In this document: one piece after another, positions 23,559-30,393 of the stretch
How the letters are laid out: each line of letters begins with the position of its first letter
How positions within the stretch are numbered: the first letter of the stretch is position 1
DNA from: Nitrospira sp. SB0677_bin_15
GTDB taxonomy: Bacteria > Nitrospirota > Nitrospiria > Nitrospirales > UBA8639
Length of the DNA: 39,718 bases
Reading direction: 5' to 3'
NCBI GenBank assembly: GCA_009842645.1
Contig: VYFB01000036.1
Coordinates: 1-39,718 of the forward strand
Position numbers and translations under genes: made by a program
Notes under the pieces: generated by a model
The model's input: only the letters and a program-made list of their open reading frames with translations
Told to the model about the DNA's origin: nothing
Database searches by the model: none

Positions 23559-24461
23559 TTACTCCCTGTAAGTGACCAAGCCGGCCAATTTGTTAAATCC
23601 GGAATCCAGGAGCACACCGACGGTCCCCACCACCAGGATGGCGAAGATGACGCCGGCAATATCCAGGTTGTTCCATTCAATCCAACTCAGGTAGCCCACG
23701 CCCAATTCCCCCAGCAGCATCTCTGCCGGCACCACGGCGACCAGGGCACTTCCGAATGAAATGCGAAGACCGTTCACGATGGTCGGCGCGGCACCGGGAA
23801 GAATCACCTTGTAGAGCCGCTTGAACCACGACAACTGAAGAATGGCGGCCACCTGCAAATACTCCTTCCGGAGGGAGTTCACGCCGAAGGCCGTGGTAGC
23901 CAGGGTCGGCCAGACCGCGGCCATGAACACCACCAGGACCGCCGTCCATGTCGGGTCCTTGACCGTATACAGGAGCAAGGGCATCCAGGCTAACGGTGAG
24001 ATGGGCTTCAGGATCTGAATGAATGGGTTCAGCGCGCGAAACAACATCCGGTTCATTCCCAACACAATCCCCACCAGAATTGCCACGGCGGAGGCAGCCA
24101 TGAACCCCACGGAAAATCGCGAGACCGTATAGCCCACCAAAAAGGCGATTCCATGATCGTTGGTTCCTTTAATGACAAAGGCTTCGTTCAATTCAGTCCA
24201 GGCTTTCTCGAATACCGTGATGGGACCCGGCACCCCTTTCACTTTTTCTTTTTCCGGGTTCCACGCGTACCTGCCGTCATTGGTCCGGACGATGTCGCCG
24301 TTGAACTCCAGGACCAGCAATTCCTCTTCCGTCTTGCCCGCGGGATCGAACGGAGGACTGATGGTGGCGAGGTGCCACGCGAACAGAAAAATTCCCAGGA
24401 AAAACAGGGAGATAAAGAACGGATGCTGTGTCGATTTGCTGCCCATCGTTATTCCCGTCAT
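23559..24461 (-). CDS. cynB: Cyanate/nitrate-type ABC transporter permease
   Basis: The 300-aa inner-membrane protein belongs to the NrtB/SsuC/TauC permease family. It has an N-terminal membrane helix (FFISLFFLGIFLFAWHLATI), then a periplasmic loop of about 75 residues (GKTEEELLVLEF...ELNEAF) that is longer than in most relatives. Five helices follow and the cytoplasmic coupling loop LPGAAPTIVNGLRISFGSALVAVVPAEMLLGELGVGYL lies near 220-260. It stands between the binding-protein gene and the ATPase gene on the same strand. By context the substrate is cyanate; nitrate, nitrite or bicarbonate transporters of the same family cannot be excluded by sequence alone. Confidence 0.92.
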   Translation of the reverse strand: MTGITMGSKSTQHPFFISLFFLGIFLFAWHLATISPPFDPAGKTEEELLVLEFNGDIVRTNDGRYAWNPEKEKVKGVPGPITVFEKAWTELNEAFVIKGTNDHGIAFLVGYTVSRFSVGFMAASAVAILVGIVLGMNRMLFRALNPFIQILKPISPLAWMPLLLYTVKDPTWTAVLVVFMAAVWPTLATTAFGVNSLRKEYLQVAAILQLSWFKRLYKVILPGAAPTIVNGLRISFGSALVAVVPAEMLLGELGVGYLSWIEWNNLDIAGVIFAILVVGTVGVLLDSGFNKLAGLVTYRE

Positions 24462-24575
24462 TGCTAATTCTCCTCTCCCAACCCCCTCTCCCCTGGAGGG
24501 AGAGGGCTGGGGTGAGGGGGCCTCCCTTCCCCTCCTTTGTAAGGAGGGGTGAGGGGAGGTAGAACATTTTCCCCC
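24462..24575. repeat. Dispersed repeats between cynA and cynB
   Basis: CCCCTCTCCCCTGGAGGGAGAGGGCTGGGGTGAGGG-type sequence at about 24481-24519 is followed by a CCTCCTTTGTAAGGAGGGGTGAGGGGAGGTAGA unit to 24564. Both are repeat families seen elsewhere in the window. Their location inside an operon may differentially stabilise the binding-protein mRNA, as intercistronic hairpins often do. Confidence 0.6.
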
Positions 24576-25982
24576 CTACGCCATGCTGTGAATGGGAAAA
24601 CTCTTCACGTAGACTTCAGGTTTCACGGGATCAAACGTCTTGCCCATGATGACGTGCGTTGTCATGGTCCTGGCATGCGTGGGATACCCCAGGCTTTTGG
24701 ATACCTTGTCACATTCCGCCGCGAGATAGACCTGTTCCGCGACTTTTTGATAATTCACGTCCCCTTTCAAATGACCCCACCGCTTCATTTGAGTCAGGAT
24801 CCAGATGGCCATGGAGTGCCAGGGATACGGATCGAAGTCGATGCGACTCGGGACCTTTTTGATCCCACCCAATCCATCGGCAAACGTCCCGGTCAGTACC
24901 TGTTCCAGTACAATTCTGGGCTGGTTCAAATAATTCGCCGGAGAGATGGCCTTGGCGATTTCCTTCCGGTTCGCAGGGTTCGACGCGTAATGGGTGGCAT
25001 CGACAATCGCCCGGAACAACGCGAGGAACGTATTGGGATACGTCGTCGCAAATTCCTGTGAGATCGCAAACGCGCAGCATGGGTGTTTGTCCCAGATGTC
25101 CTTCGAGAGCTTGTAAATGAACCCAACGTTTTCATACACCGCGCGTTGGTTAAAGGGATCGGGGGCCAGATACCCGTCCACGTTGCCCGCCTTCAGGTTG
25201 GCGACCATTTCCGGGGGCGGCACCACGCGGATCTGCACGTCCTTGTCCGGATGCACGCCGCCGTCAGCCAGAAAGTAGCGCAATAGATAGTTGTGCATGG
25301 AATAATCGAAAGGCACGCAAAAACGAAACCCTTTCATATCAGCAGCCGTTTTCACGCCCTTATGTTTGTTGTGCAGGGTAATGGCTTGCCCGTTGATATT
25401 TTCCACGGCGGGCATATAGAACGGGACTTGGGGAGACCCTGCGCCCAGGGTGATGGCCAAGGGCATGGGCGAGAGCATATGCGCGGCATCCACGTCCTTG
25501 TTGATCGCCCAATCCCGGATCATGGCCCACCCCGCCGCCCGTTTGACTTTGGCATTCAGGCCATGCTTGCTGTAGAACCCCATGGGTTCGGCCATGATGA
25601 TCGGCGTGGCACAGGTAATGGGAATAAACCCGATTCCCAGATCCGTTTTTTCCGGTTTGCCCACGGGGTCCGCGGCCAATGCCTGCAATTGGGAAAGCGG
25701 AAGAAACTCGCTGATTAAACCGACCAGCGCCGCGCTTCCGACACCGGCCAGTACTTGTCGTCGCGTCGGACCACTCGCCTGCAACACGGCTTTCGTCACG
25801 GCCACTTCAAGTGTCTTGGACAGGGACTCTTCAGGGGTGAGAGGTTGCTTCTCATCAAAAATGTCCGGGGCTTGCCCTCGACGGTTGTAAGCGAAGGGGG
25901 AATCCTCTCTGGCATCCCCGACGCTTCTCCCCGACCTGATCGGGGATCCGGAGTTTTCAGGATAGTGAACTGTGTGTGCCAT
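24576..25982 (-). CDS. cynA: Cyanate/nitrate-type ABC substrate-binding protein with Tat signal
   Basis: The 468-aa protein is a NrtA/CmpA/CynA-family periplasmic binding protein. ATG 25982 has a very good ribosome binding site (AAGGAGGAG). A twin-arginine signal (GPTRRQVLAGVGSAALVGLIS) sits at about 71-91, after an unusually long N-terminal extension of 70 residues. The mature part shows LGIGFIPITCATPIIMAEPMGFYSKHGLNAKVKR, WAMIRDWAI, FDYSMHNYLLRYFLADGG, and YLAPDPFNQRAVYENVGF, all family-typical. The N-terminal extension is partly encoded by repeat DNA (25926-25955, ENSGSPIRSGRS). First gene of the cyn operon; expression is expected to depend on the sigma-54 promoter and leader described separately. 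Confidence 0.92.
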   Translation of the reverse strand: MAHTVHYPENSGSPIRSGRSVGDAREDSPFAYNRRGQAPDIFDEKQPLTPEESLSKTLEVAVTKAVLQASGPTRRQVLAGVGSAALVGLISEFLPLSQLQALAADPVGKPEKTDLGIGFIPITCATPIIMAEPMGFYSKHGLNAKVKRAAGWAMIRDWAINKDVDAAHMLSPMPLAITLGAGSPQVPFYMPAVENINGQAITLHNKHKGVKTAADMKGFRFCVPFDYSMHNYLLRYFLADGGVHPDKDVQIRVVPPPEMVANLKAGNVDGYLAPDPFNQRAVYENVGFIYKLSKDIWDKHPCCAFAISQEFATTYPNTFLALFRAIVDATHYASNPANRKEIAKAISPANYLNQPRIVLEQVLTGTFADGLGGIKKVPSRIDFDPYPWHSMAIWILTQMKRWGHLKGDVNYQKVAEQVYLAAECDKVSKSLGYPTHARTMTTHVIMGKTFDPVKPEVYVKSFPIHSMA

Positions 25983-25998
25983 GGCTCCTCCTTTTTCT

Positions 25999-26050
25999 GT
26001 CATTCCCGCGAATCCTTCGACAAGCTCAGGACAGGCGCGGGAATCCAGGG
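25999..26050. repeat. Nested hairpin repeat: one repeat family inside the loop of another
   Basis: The outer unit GTCATTCCCGCG...CGCGGGAATCCAGGG belongs to the same family as 2479-2512. Its loop has been filled by CCTTCGACAAGCTCAGGACAGG, a member of the second dispersed family. The whole lies in the cynA leader, 17 bp upstream of the start codon. Confidence 0.7.
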
Positions 26051-26098
26051 TCTTTCTGTTTTTGCAGTTGCCGACTCCCAAGTCCAAACCTGGTGCTG

Positions 26099-26146
26099 CA
26101 AAAAAAACGCCAAGCCAAGAGTTCTGAAAACTCTCAGGCCTGGCGT
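26099..26146 (-). terminator. Intrinsic terminator inside the cynA leader (attenuator or sRNA end)
   Basis: In the minus-strand transcript, ACGCCAGGCC/TGAGAGTT pairs with AACTCTTGGCTTGGCGT around the loop TTCAG: about 16 base pairs with one small internal loop, followed by eight U. It lies about 120 nt upstream of the cynA ATG and about 70 nt downstream of the predicted sigma-54 start site. A complete terminator there must either be bypassed when the operon is on, or end a short RNA of about 110 nt. Confidence 0.75.
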
Positions 26147-26179
26147 CATTGCCAGAACGACTTTGACTTCTTTGTCACT

Positions 26180-26205
26180 CTACGGGATTTCGGCAAACAC
26201 CGTAG
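26180..26205 (-). promoter_or_regulatory. 5' leader hairpin of the cyn transcript
   Basis: CTACGG and CCGTAG form a 6-bp stem around a 14-nt loop at the very 5' end of the predicted transcript. Together with the terminator it makes a two-hairpin leader, the layout used by antitermination systems. The ANTAR hexaloop signature is not obvious. Confidence 0.4.
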
Positions 26206-26224
26206 CGTTTCTATAAAGAGAAGG

Positions 26225-26241
26225 AAGCAAGAACAATGCCA
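26225..26241 (-). promoter_or_regulatory. Sigma-54 promoter of the cyn operon
   Basis: On the minus strand the sequence TGGCATTGTTCTTGCT matches the -24/-12 consensus (TGGCAC-N5-TTGCW), with GG and GC exactly 10 bp apart. The predicted start site is about 26215. The adjacent divergent gene encodes a sigma-54 activator, which supports the call. Confidence 0.75.
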
Positions 26242-26272
26242 TTTTCTTCTGCATAACCAAGTATTGAATTTT

Positions 26273-26414
26273 GAAACCCCTGATTTATTGTGATAGCGGG
26301 ATGCAGGGCAAGGCGTCCCGGAGCGAAACCCGAGGCTTATCAGAGAGATAGGTGAGGGTTGAGCGAGGACACAACGCCGCCCTGCGCCCGATAGTGCAGT
26401 AAATCAGAGGTTTC
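26273..26414 (-). mobile_element. MITE copy 4 (142 bp, target duplication TTTT) between promoter and enhancer
   Basis: The element is in the opposite orientation to copies 2 and 3, with ends GAAACCCCTGATTTATTGTG and AAATCAGAGGTTTC. TTTT flanks both ends (26269-26272, 26415-26418). It lies 32 bp upstream of the sigma-54 promoter and 52 bp short of the first enhancer-like site. Confidence 0.85.
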
Positions 26415-26465
26415 TTTTATAGAAGTTCGGAGTTGACGTCAGACAGAGTGCGTACAGCACATCAT

Positions 26466-26508
26466 TGTCAGGGTCATGACATTTTTGTCCGAATCCGACA
26501 ATTTTGTC
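26466..26508. promoter_or_regulatory. NifA-like upstream activator sites
   Basis: TGT-N10-ACA (26466-26481, TGTCAGGGTCATGACA) is an exact match to the NifA enhancer consensus. TTGTC-N7-GACAA (26485-26501) and a further TTGTC half-site (26504-26508) follow. More GACA/TGTC half-sites are scattered to about 26620. The centre of the first site lies about 258 bp from the predicted start; without the MITE and its duplication it would be near -112, the usual enhancer distance. Confidence 0.6.
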
Positions 26509-26660
26509 AGGTTTGTATCGACGGTACGAACCGGGCACATGGTCAACGCCTGACACAACCAATGCGTCACATTGACAAAAAAGGAAAAGTACGGTTAACT
26601 ACAATTGACAGTGACAAAGTCGTCATTGCGCTCACTGAGACAAGTTGTGCGAGGACAATG

Positions 26661-26702
26661 AACGTCCTTCCCCAATGAAGGTGGGGAAAGGACGTTTTTT
26701 TT
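26661..26702 (+). terminator. Strong plus-strand intrinsic terminator upstream of the activator gene
   Basis: AACGTCCTTCCCC pairs with GGGGAAAGGACGTT (13 pairs, one bulged A) around a 9-nt loop and is followed by eight T. It must end a plus-strand transcript that starts in the enhancer region, about 160 bp before the activator's start codon. No convincing protein gene lies upstream, so a small RNA or a regulated leader is likely. Confidence 0.75.
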
Positions 26703-26861
26703 GGCCGAAGAGAATGCTTGCCGTACATTCGTTGAGTACGGGGAACTTTCTTATTCGGGCAGTCGGTCGCGTACCAAGGCAAAGGCGCCGGGAAGCCATG
26801 GGGCAACGAGTTTGCACGTGGACCTACCGGGGCCTTTTGTTTTATGCAGACGTGAACGAAC

Positions 26862-28094
26862 GTGAAACGGGAATTTTCAAAGGACGCCGACAAGCTCATA
26901 AACCGACTGTGGGCTATTTTAGATCGGGAGGATGCTCCCGAAGCCCGGATTGGCGAGGCATTGGACTTGTTGAATCAAGAATCCGTAGCGGGAAAGGCTC
27001 CGGGTCGTTCTTGCGAGATTGCCGGGTCATTCCCACGCCTCAAGCAGGCCGGTGATACACCGAAACCTGTAGGGGGCGACCGGCGTGTCGTCCCTGCCGC
27101 CAGGAAAAAGGAACAGGCGACGATGCTTATTGGAAACAGCACGGCGATGCGAGCAGTGGAAGTTGCCATCCAGCGGATCTCGAACACCTCGGCGACGGTA
27201 TTGCTTCGCGGCGAAAGCGGGACGGGTAAAGAATTGGTGGCGCACAGGATTCATTCCTTGAGTGAGCGTGCCGAGCAACCCTTCGTGGTAGTGCATTGTG
27301 CGGCGATTCCGGAAACCCTGATTGAAACGACCCTGTTTGGACAGGAACGTGGAGCCTTCACGGGTGCGAATCAGGCCAGAAAAGGGCGACTGGAACAGGC
27401 GGCCGGCGGAACGTTGTTTCTGGATGAGGTCGGGGATATTCCCTTGTCAACGCAGGTGAAGCTTCTTCGCGTTCTTCAGGACAAAACTTTTGAGCGAGTC
27501 GGAGGTGAGGAAACATTCTCGGTGAACGTCCGGGTGATTGCCGCGACGCATCGTCATCTCGAAGCCATGGTCCATACCGGCGAGTTTCGAGAAGATTTGT
27601 ATTATCGGCTGAACGTCGTACCACTCACGCTTCCTCCCTTACGTGCCCGGCGGGACGACGTGCCTTTGCTCATTGCGCATTTTCTCGACAAATTCAATCG
27701 CGCCAATAGCCGGCACATCCAATTGGGGCAGGACGTGGTTCACATGATGAGTGTCTACCATTGGCCAGGAAACATTCGTGAATTACAAAATTGCATCGAA
27801 CGGTTGGTTGTCCTTGCAGAGACCCCGCTTGTCAATATGGAAGCCATTCCTGAATCGCTCACGCCGTATTTTGACCACATGCGAACCGTTCAATCTCAGC
27901 CCACCACCAAGTCGAACAGTCCTGCATCCCAGCAAACACTCTCCGCACGCTTGGATGCAATCGAACGGGACCGTCTTCGAGATGCCCTCACGAAAACAGG
28001 ATGGGTCAAGGCAAAGGCAGCGAGATTGTTGGGTATGACGCCGCGTCAAGTCGCCTATCGGATCGCCAAATATCAGCTTATCGAAGAATCCTGA
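26862..28094 (+). CDS. Sigma-54-dependent transcriptional activator (NifA/NtrC class, no sensor domain)
   Basis: The 410-aa protein should open sigma-54 promoters by ATP hydrolysis, most likely that of the divergent cyn operon. A short N-terminal part (1-85) has no recognisable GAF or receiver domain. The AAA+ domain shows GESGTGKE at 117-124, the sigma-54 contact loop GAFTGA at 164-169, Walker B TLFLDEVGD at about 184-192, and the FREDLYYRLNVV block. A Fis-type HTH lies at about 375-405 (AKAARLLGMTPRQVAYRI). The start is GTG 26862, as an in-frame stop lies at 26853. NifA normally carries a GAF domain ahead of the AAA+ part, so this one is either a short form or truncated. The linker (about 68-80) is encoded by a GTAGGGGGCGACC repeat. 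Confidence 0.93.
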   Translation: MKREFSKDADKLINRLWAILDREDAPEARIGEALDLLNQESVAGKAPGRSCEIAGSFPRLKQAGDTPKPVGGDRRVVPAARKKEQATMLIGNSTAMRAVEVAIQRISNTSATVLLRGESGTGKELVAHRIHSLSERAEQPFVVVHCAAIPETLIETTLFGQERGAFTGANQARKGRLEQAAGGTLFLDEVGDIPLSTQVKLLRVLQDKTFERVGGEETFSVNVRVIAATHRHLEAMVHTGEFREDLYYRLNVVPLTLPPLRARRDDVPLLIAHFLDKFNRANSRHIQLGQDVVHMMSVYHWPGNIRELQNCIERLVVLAETPLVNMEAIPESLTPYFDHMRTVQSQPTTKSNSPASQQTLSARLDAIERDRLRDALTKTGWVKAKAARLLGMTPRQVAYRIAKYQLIEES

Positions 28095-28284
28095 CCAGAG
28101 AAACCCGTTCAAGCTTCCCCGCCAAGGAAATAATTCTAAAGTCGAGTGTCTAGCCTGATCCACCTGTCGGCATCGGGCAAGACGTCCCGGAGCGAAACCC
28201 GAAGCTTATCGGGGAGATAGGTGAGGGTTGAGCGAGGACACAACGCAGCCCTGCGCCCGATAGTGCACTTAATCAGAGGTTCCT
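28095..28284 (-). mobile_element. MITE copy 5 (left end lost), 28170-28283
   Basis: The region after the activator holds no gene. From about 28170 the sequence follows the MITE core (CCCGGAGCGAAACCC, AAGCTTATC, GATAGGTGAGGG, GGACACAACGC) to a perfect end CACTTAATCAGAGGTTCC at 28266-28283. The left 30-35 bp have been replaced by unrelated sequence, so this copy is truncated and marks a rearrangement point. Confidence 0.75.
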
Positions 28285-28500
28285 TAAACATATACGTCCC
28301 TATTGATTCGCGCTTCGATTGGAATGCGGAGAAGAACCGACAACTCATTGAGCAGCAAGGAATATCCTTCGAGCGGGTCGTCGCTGCAATTGAACAAGTT
28401 GGCCTGGTACACGTGCTGGAACATCCTAATCAAGAACGATACCCAGGACAGTTGATCTACGTCGTGGACATCGAACAATACATTTACCTCGTCGGTGTAC
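28285..28500 (+). pseudogene. Toxin-gene fragment (BrnT/DUF4258-like)
   Basis: The frame reads RFDWNAEKNRQLIEQQGISFERVVAAIEQ, then HVLEHPNQERYPGQLIYVVDIEQYIYLV, the pattern of small RelE/BrnT-like toxins that in full length go on for about 30 more residues. There is no start codon outside the MITE end. At YLV the frame runs into a different gene (DUF433 relic). So both ends are lost. Confidence 0.6.
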
Positions 28501-28647
28501 ACCCTCTTTGAGAACCTTGCGGCGGGCGCGACCATTTGCGACTTCATCGAGTGGTTCGGCGGGGTTGATGAATCGGAGGTGGAGGCGGTGCCGGAGCACG
28601 TCGCTCAGGAACTCCGGTCCCAGGTCACCCATGCACATTCTGTTTGA
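28501..28647 (+). pseudogene. DUF433 antitoxin fragment
   Basis: TLFENLAAGATICDFIEWFGGVDESEVEAVPEHVAQEL is the C-terminal half of a DUF433 protein. It begins abruptly at the junction with the toxin relic, in another frame. DUF433 is commonly paired with DUF5615, whose start follows with a 17-base overlap, so the original order of a DUF433-DUF5615 toxin-antitoxin pair is preserved here. Confidence 0.65.
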
Positions 28648-28672
28648 TAACGGGACGCCCAGGCAGCTGACG
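28631..28672 (+). pseudogene. DUF5615 (PIN-like toxin) start, truncated
   Basis: ATG 28631 opens MHILFDNGTPRQL, the characteristic start of DUF5615 proteins, and overlaps the DUF433 stop. After about 13 residues the sequence is no longer DUF5615-like and soon becomes hsdR, so a deletion fused the two. Confidence 0.6.
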
Positions 28673-28734
28673 CCTCCGGCTCTTCGGCCATGTCGTCGAA
28701 GAGGCCAGGGAGCGCGGCTGGGACGCCTTGTGGT

Positions 28735-29682
28735 CGGGAACGAGAAGGCAAAGGAGCAGTTCGAGCAGAACTGCTTCACCGTCACGCGACAATTACGCTA
28801 CAGCCGGGACGAGATCCAGTATGCACTGGACATCGTGCTGTTCATCAACGGGCTGCTGGTCTGTACCTTCGAACTCAAAAACAACCTGACCAAGCAGACG
28901 GTGGACGACGCGGTCTGGCAGTACAAGAAGGATCGCAATCCGCGTGAGAAGCTCTTCAAGTTCAGCCGCTACGTGGCACACTTCGCTGTGGATGAGAACG
29001 AAGTGCGTTTTTGCACCCATCTACAAGGGAAGGCTTCGTGGTTCCTACCCTTCAACCGGGGCTGGGACGACGGCGCAGGAAAACCGCCCAACCCCTATGG
29101 ACTCAAGGCCGACTACCTGTGGCGCGAGGTATGCCATTCGGGAGTATCTTCGGGAACGCAAGAGCTCCTTCCAAGCCATCGTGGCCTTCTCAGGTGAGCA
29201 TGAGTTCGGCGGAACAAAGGTCAGCGAGGCCTCCCTGAACGGCTTTCCCTCCACATAAGATCGCCGAGCGGATTCGCGAAGATCCTTACCGCTTTCTCGT
29301 CTGTGCGGACAAATTTCAGACCGGCTACGACGAGCCCCTGCTGCACACGATGTACGTGGATAAGACCCTCTCGGGCATCATCAGGGCCTTCAACGATCTC
29401 TTCGGCTACATTGTCTGGCAGGACGCCGACCGTGTGCGTGAACTCATCACCGAGACCATTCCAGCCAAGGTGGCGGAGGACACCGCCTTCAAGAACGCCC
29501 GGCAAAACCCGGACAAGGAGAACGCGCGCATCGAACATGACAAAGCTTTGGTGCGCGTCATGACGTCCGTGATGAAGGACGACACCGAACTGTTCAAGCA
29601 ATTCATGGACCACCAGAGCTTCAAGCGGTGGATGAGCGACGCCGTATTCGGTCTGGCCTACACACAGGCTGGTAGGGAGTAA
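28735..29682 (+). pseudogene. hsdR: Type I restriction subunit HsdR, heavily deleted and frameshifted
   Basis: HsdR is the motor and nuclease subunit of type I systems (about 1000 aa). Three pieces remain. 28735-29130 is the N-terminal nuclease region (FEQNCFTVTRQLRY..., ALDIVLFINGLLVCTFELKN with the ELK of the PD-ExK motif, KQTVDDAVWQYKKDRNP). 29133-29256 is a late motor piece in another frame (SFQAIVAFSGEHEFGGTKVSEASLNGFPS). 29257-29682 is the end part (KIAERIREDPYRFLVCADKFQTGYDEPLLHTMYVDKTLSGI joined to DLFGYIVWQDADRV... AVFGLAYTQ). The helicase core between piece 1 and 2, and a segment after LSGI, are gone. It lies more than 10 kb from hsdM/hsdS. Confidence 0.88.
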
Positions 29683-29701
29683 TGCCTGTGAGGGCAAAAG
29701 A

Positions 29702-29730
29702 TTGACATGGTCTGGATATGGCCATATAGT
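29702..29730 (+). promoter_or_regulatory. Sigma-70 promoter and palindromic operator of the VapBC pair
   Basis: TTGACA (29702-29707), a 17-bp spacer and TATAGT (29725-29730) make a near-perfect promoter. The perfect palindrome ATATGGCCATAT (29717-29728) overlaps the -10 and is the likely binding site of the antitoxin. The start codon is only 6 bp after the -10, so the mRNA should be leaderless. Confidence 0.7.
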
Positions 29731-29735
29731 ATTGT

Positions 29736-30020
29736 ATGGCCGTAACTACTATCAAATCGACCTATTCGCTGGATGTGGAATCCATACGCACACTTGAAAA
29801 ATTGGCGCAACGCTGGAACGTGTCGAAGTCCGAAGTGTTGCGGCGCGCCATTCGGGTTGCAGCGATAGACGGGATTCCCAGCGACGTTGCGGCGCTCAGT
29901 GCTCTCGACCAACTACAAGTCTCGCTACGGTTGCGCAAAGTCAATTTCGCACAGTGGGAAAGGGACTTGAAAGTTGAGCGTCGAGCGACTTCTCAGCGGC
30001 TGGCTCATAAGACCCCATGA
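29736..30020 (+). CDS. Ribbon-helix-helix antitoxin (VapB-like)
   Basis: The 94-aa protein begins AVTTIKSTYSLDVESIRTLEKLAQRWNVSKSEVLRRAIRVAA, a strand and two helices in the CopG/Arc ribbon-helix-helix pattern. The C-terminal half (about 50-94) is charged and helical and should wrap the toxin. It probably neutralises the PIN toxin encoded next and represses the shared promoter. Its stop overlaps the toxin start as ATGA. Confidence 0.82.
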   Translation: MAVTTIKSTYSLDVESIRTLEKLAQRWNVSKSEVLRRAIRVAAIDGIPSDVAALSALDQLQVSLRLRKVNFAQWERDLKVERRATSQRLAHKTP

Positions 30021-30388
30021 TTCACCTGGACACGAGTTTTTTGATTCGGGCGCTGAACGTGGGGACCCTTGAGGACTGCAAGTTGCGAGAGTGGATCAGT
30101 GCCGGCGAAACGCTGAGCATGAGCACGGTCGCTTGGGCGGAGTTTCTCTGCGGTCCACTTGACCAATCCGAAATAGAGTTGGCGGCTCAAATCGTTGGAC
30201 AGCAGAGTGTTTTCACGCCGGATCATGCGGCAATTGCCGCACGGTTATTCAATGAGTCGGGGCGACGGCGTGGCTCATTGCTCGACTGCATGATTGCAGC
30301 GGCAGCGCTGGCTGAAGGCGCACCCATTGCAACCATGAACGTGGCGGATTTTCGCCGTTTTGAGGATTCCGGCCTGACGGTGGTCTAA
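30017..30388 (+). CDS. PIN-domain toxin (VapC-like ribonuclease)
   Basis: The 123-aa protein has the PIN nuclease signature MIHLDTSFLIRAL with D5, the acid E42 in WAEFLCG, D90 in LLDCMIAAAAL, and D111 in NVADFRRF. VapC toxins are magnesium-dependent RNases that cleave tRNA or rRNA. All acidic residues are present, so the gene looks functional. An IS5-family remnant has inserted right behind the stop codon (the target duplication begins 1 bp later) without touching the gene. Confidence 0.88.
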   Translation: MIHLDTSFLIRALNVGTLEDCKLREWISAGETLSMSTVAWAEFLCGPLDQSEIELAAQIVGQQSVFTPDHAAIAARLFNESGRRRGSLLDCMIAAAALAEGAPIATMNVADFRRFEDSGLTVV

Positions 30389-30393
30389 CTTAT

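Noticed and set aside
24549-25061. 170-aa ORF antisense to cynA
   Set aside because: It lies fully within the substrate-binding protein gene and has no start signal or recognisable domain.
26433-26678. 81-aa ORF upstream of the activator
   Set aside because: It runs through enhancer-like repeats and the terminator stem, without a ribosome binding site or domain.
28508-29197. 229-aa ORF as a single novel protein
   Set aside because: It is a chimera: DUF5615 start, unrelated linker and hsdR N-terminus, then an out-of-frame tail.
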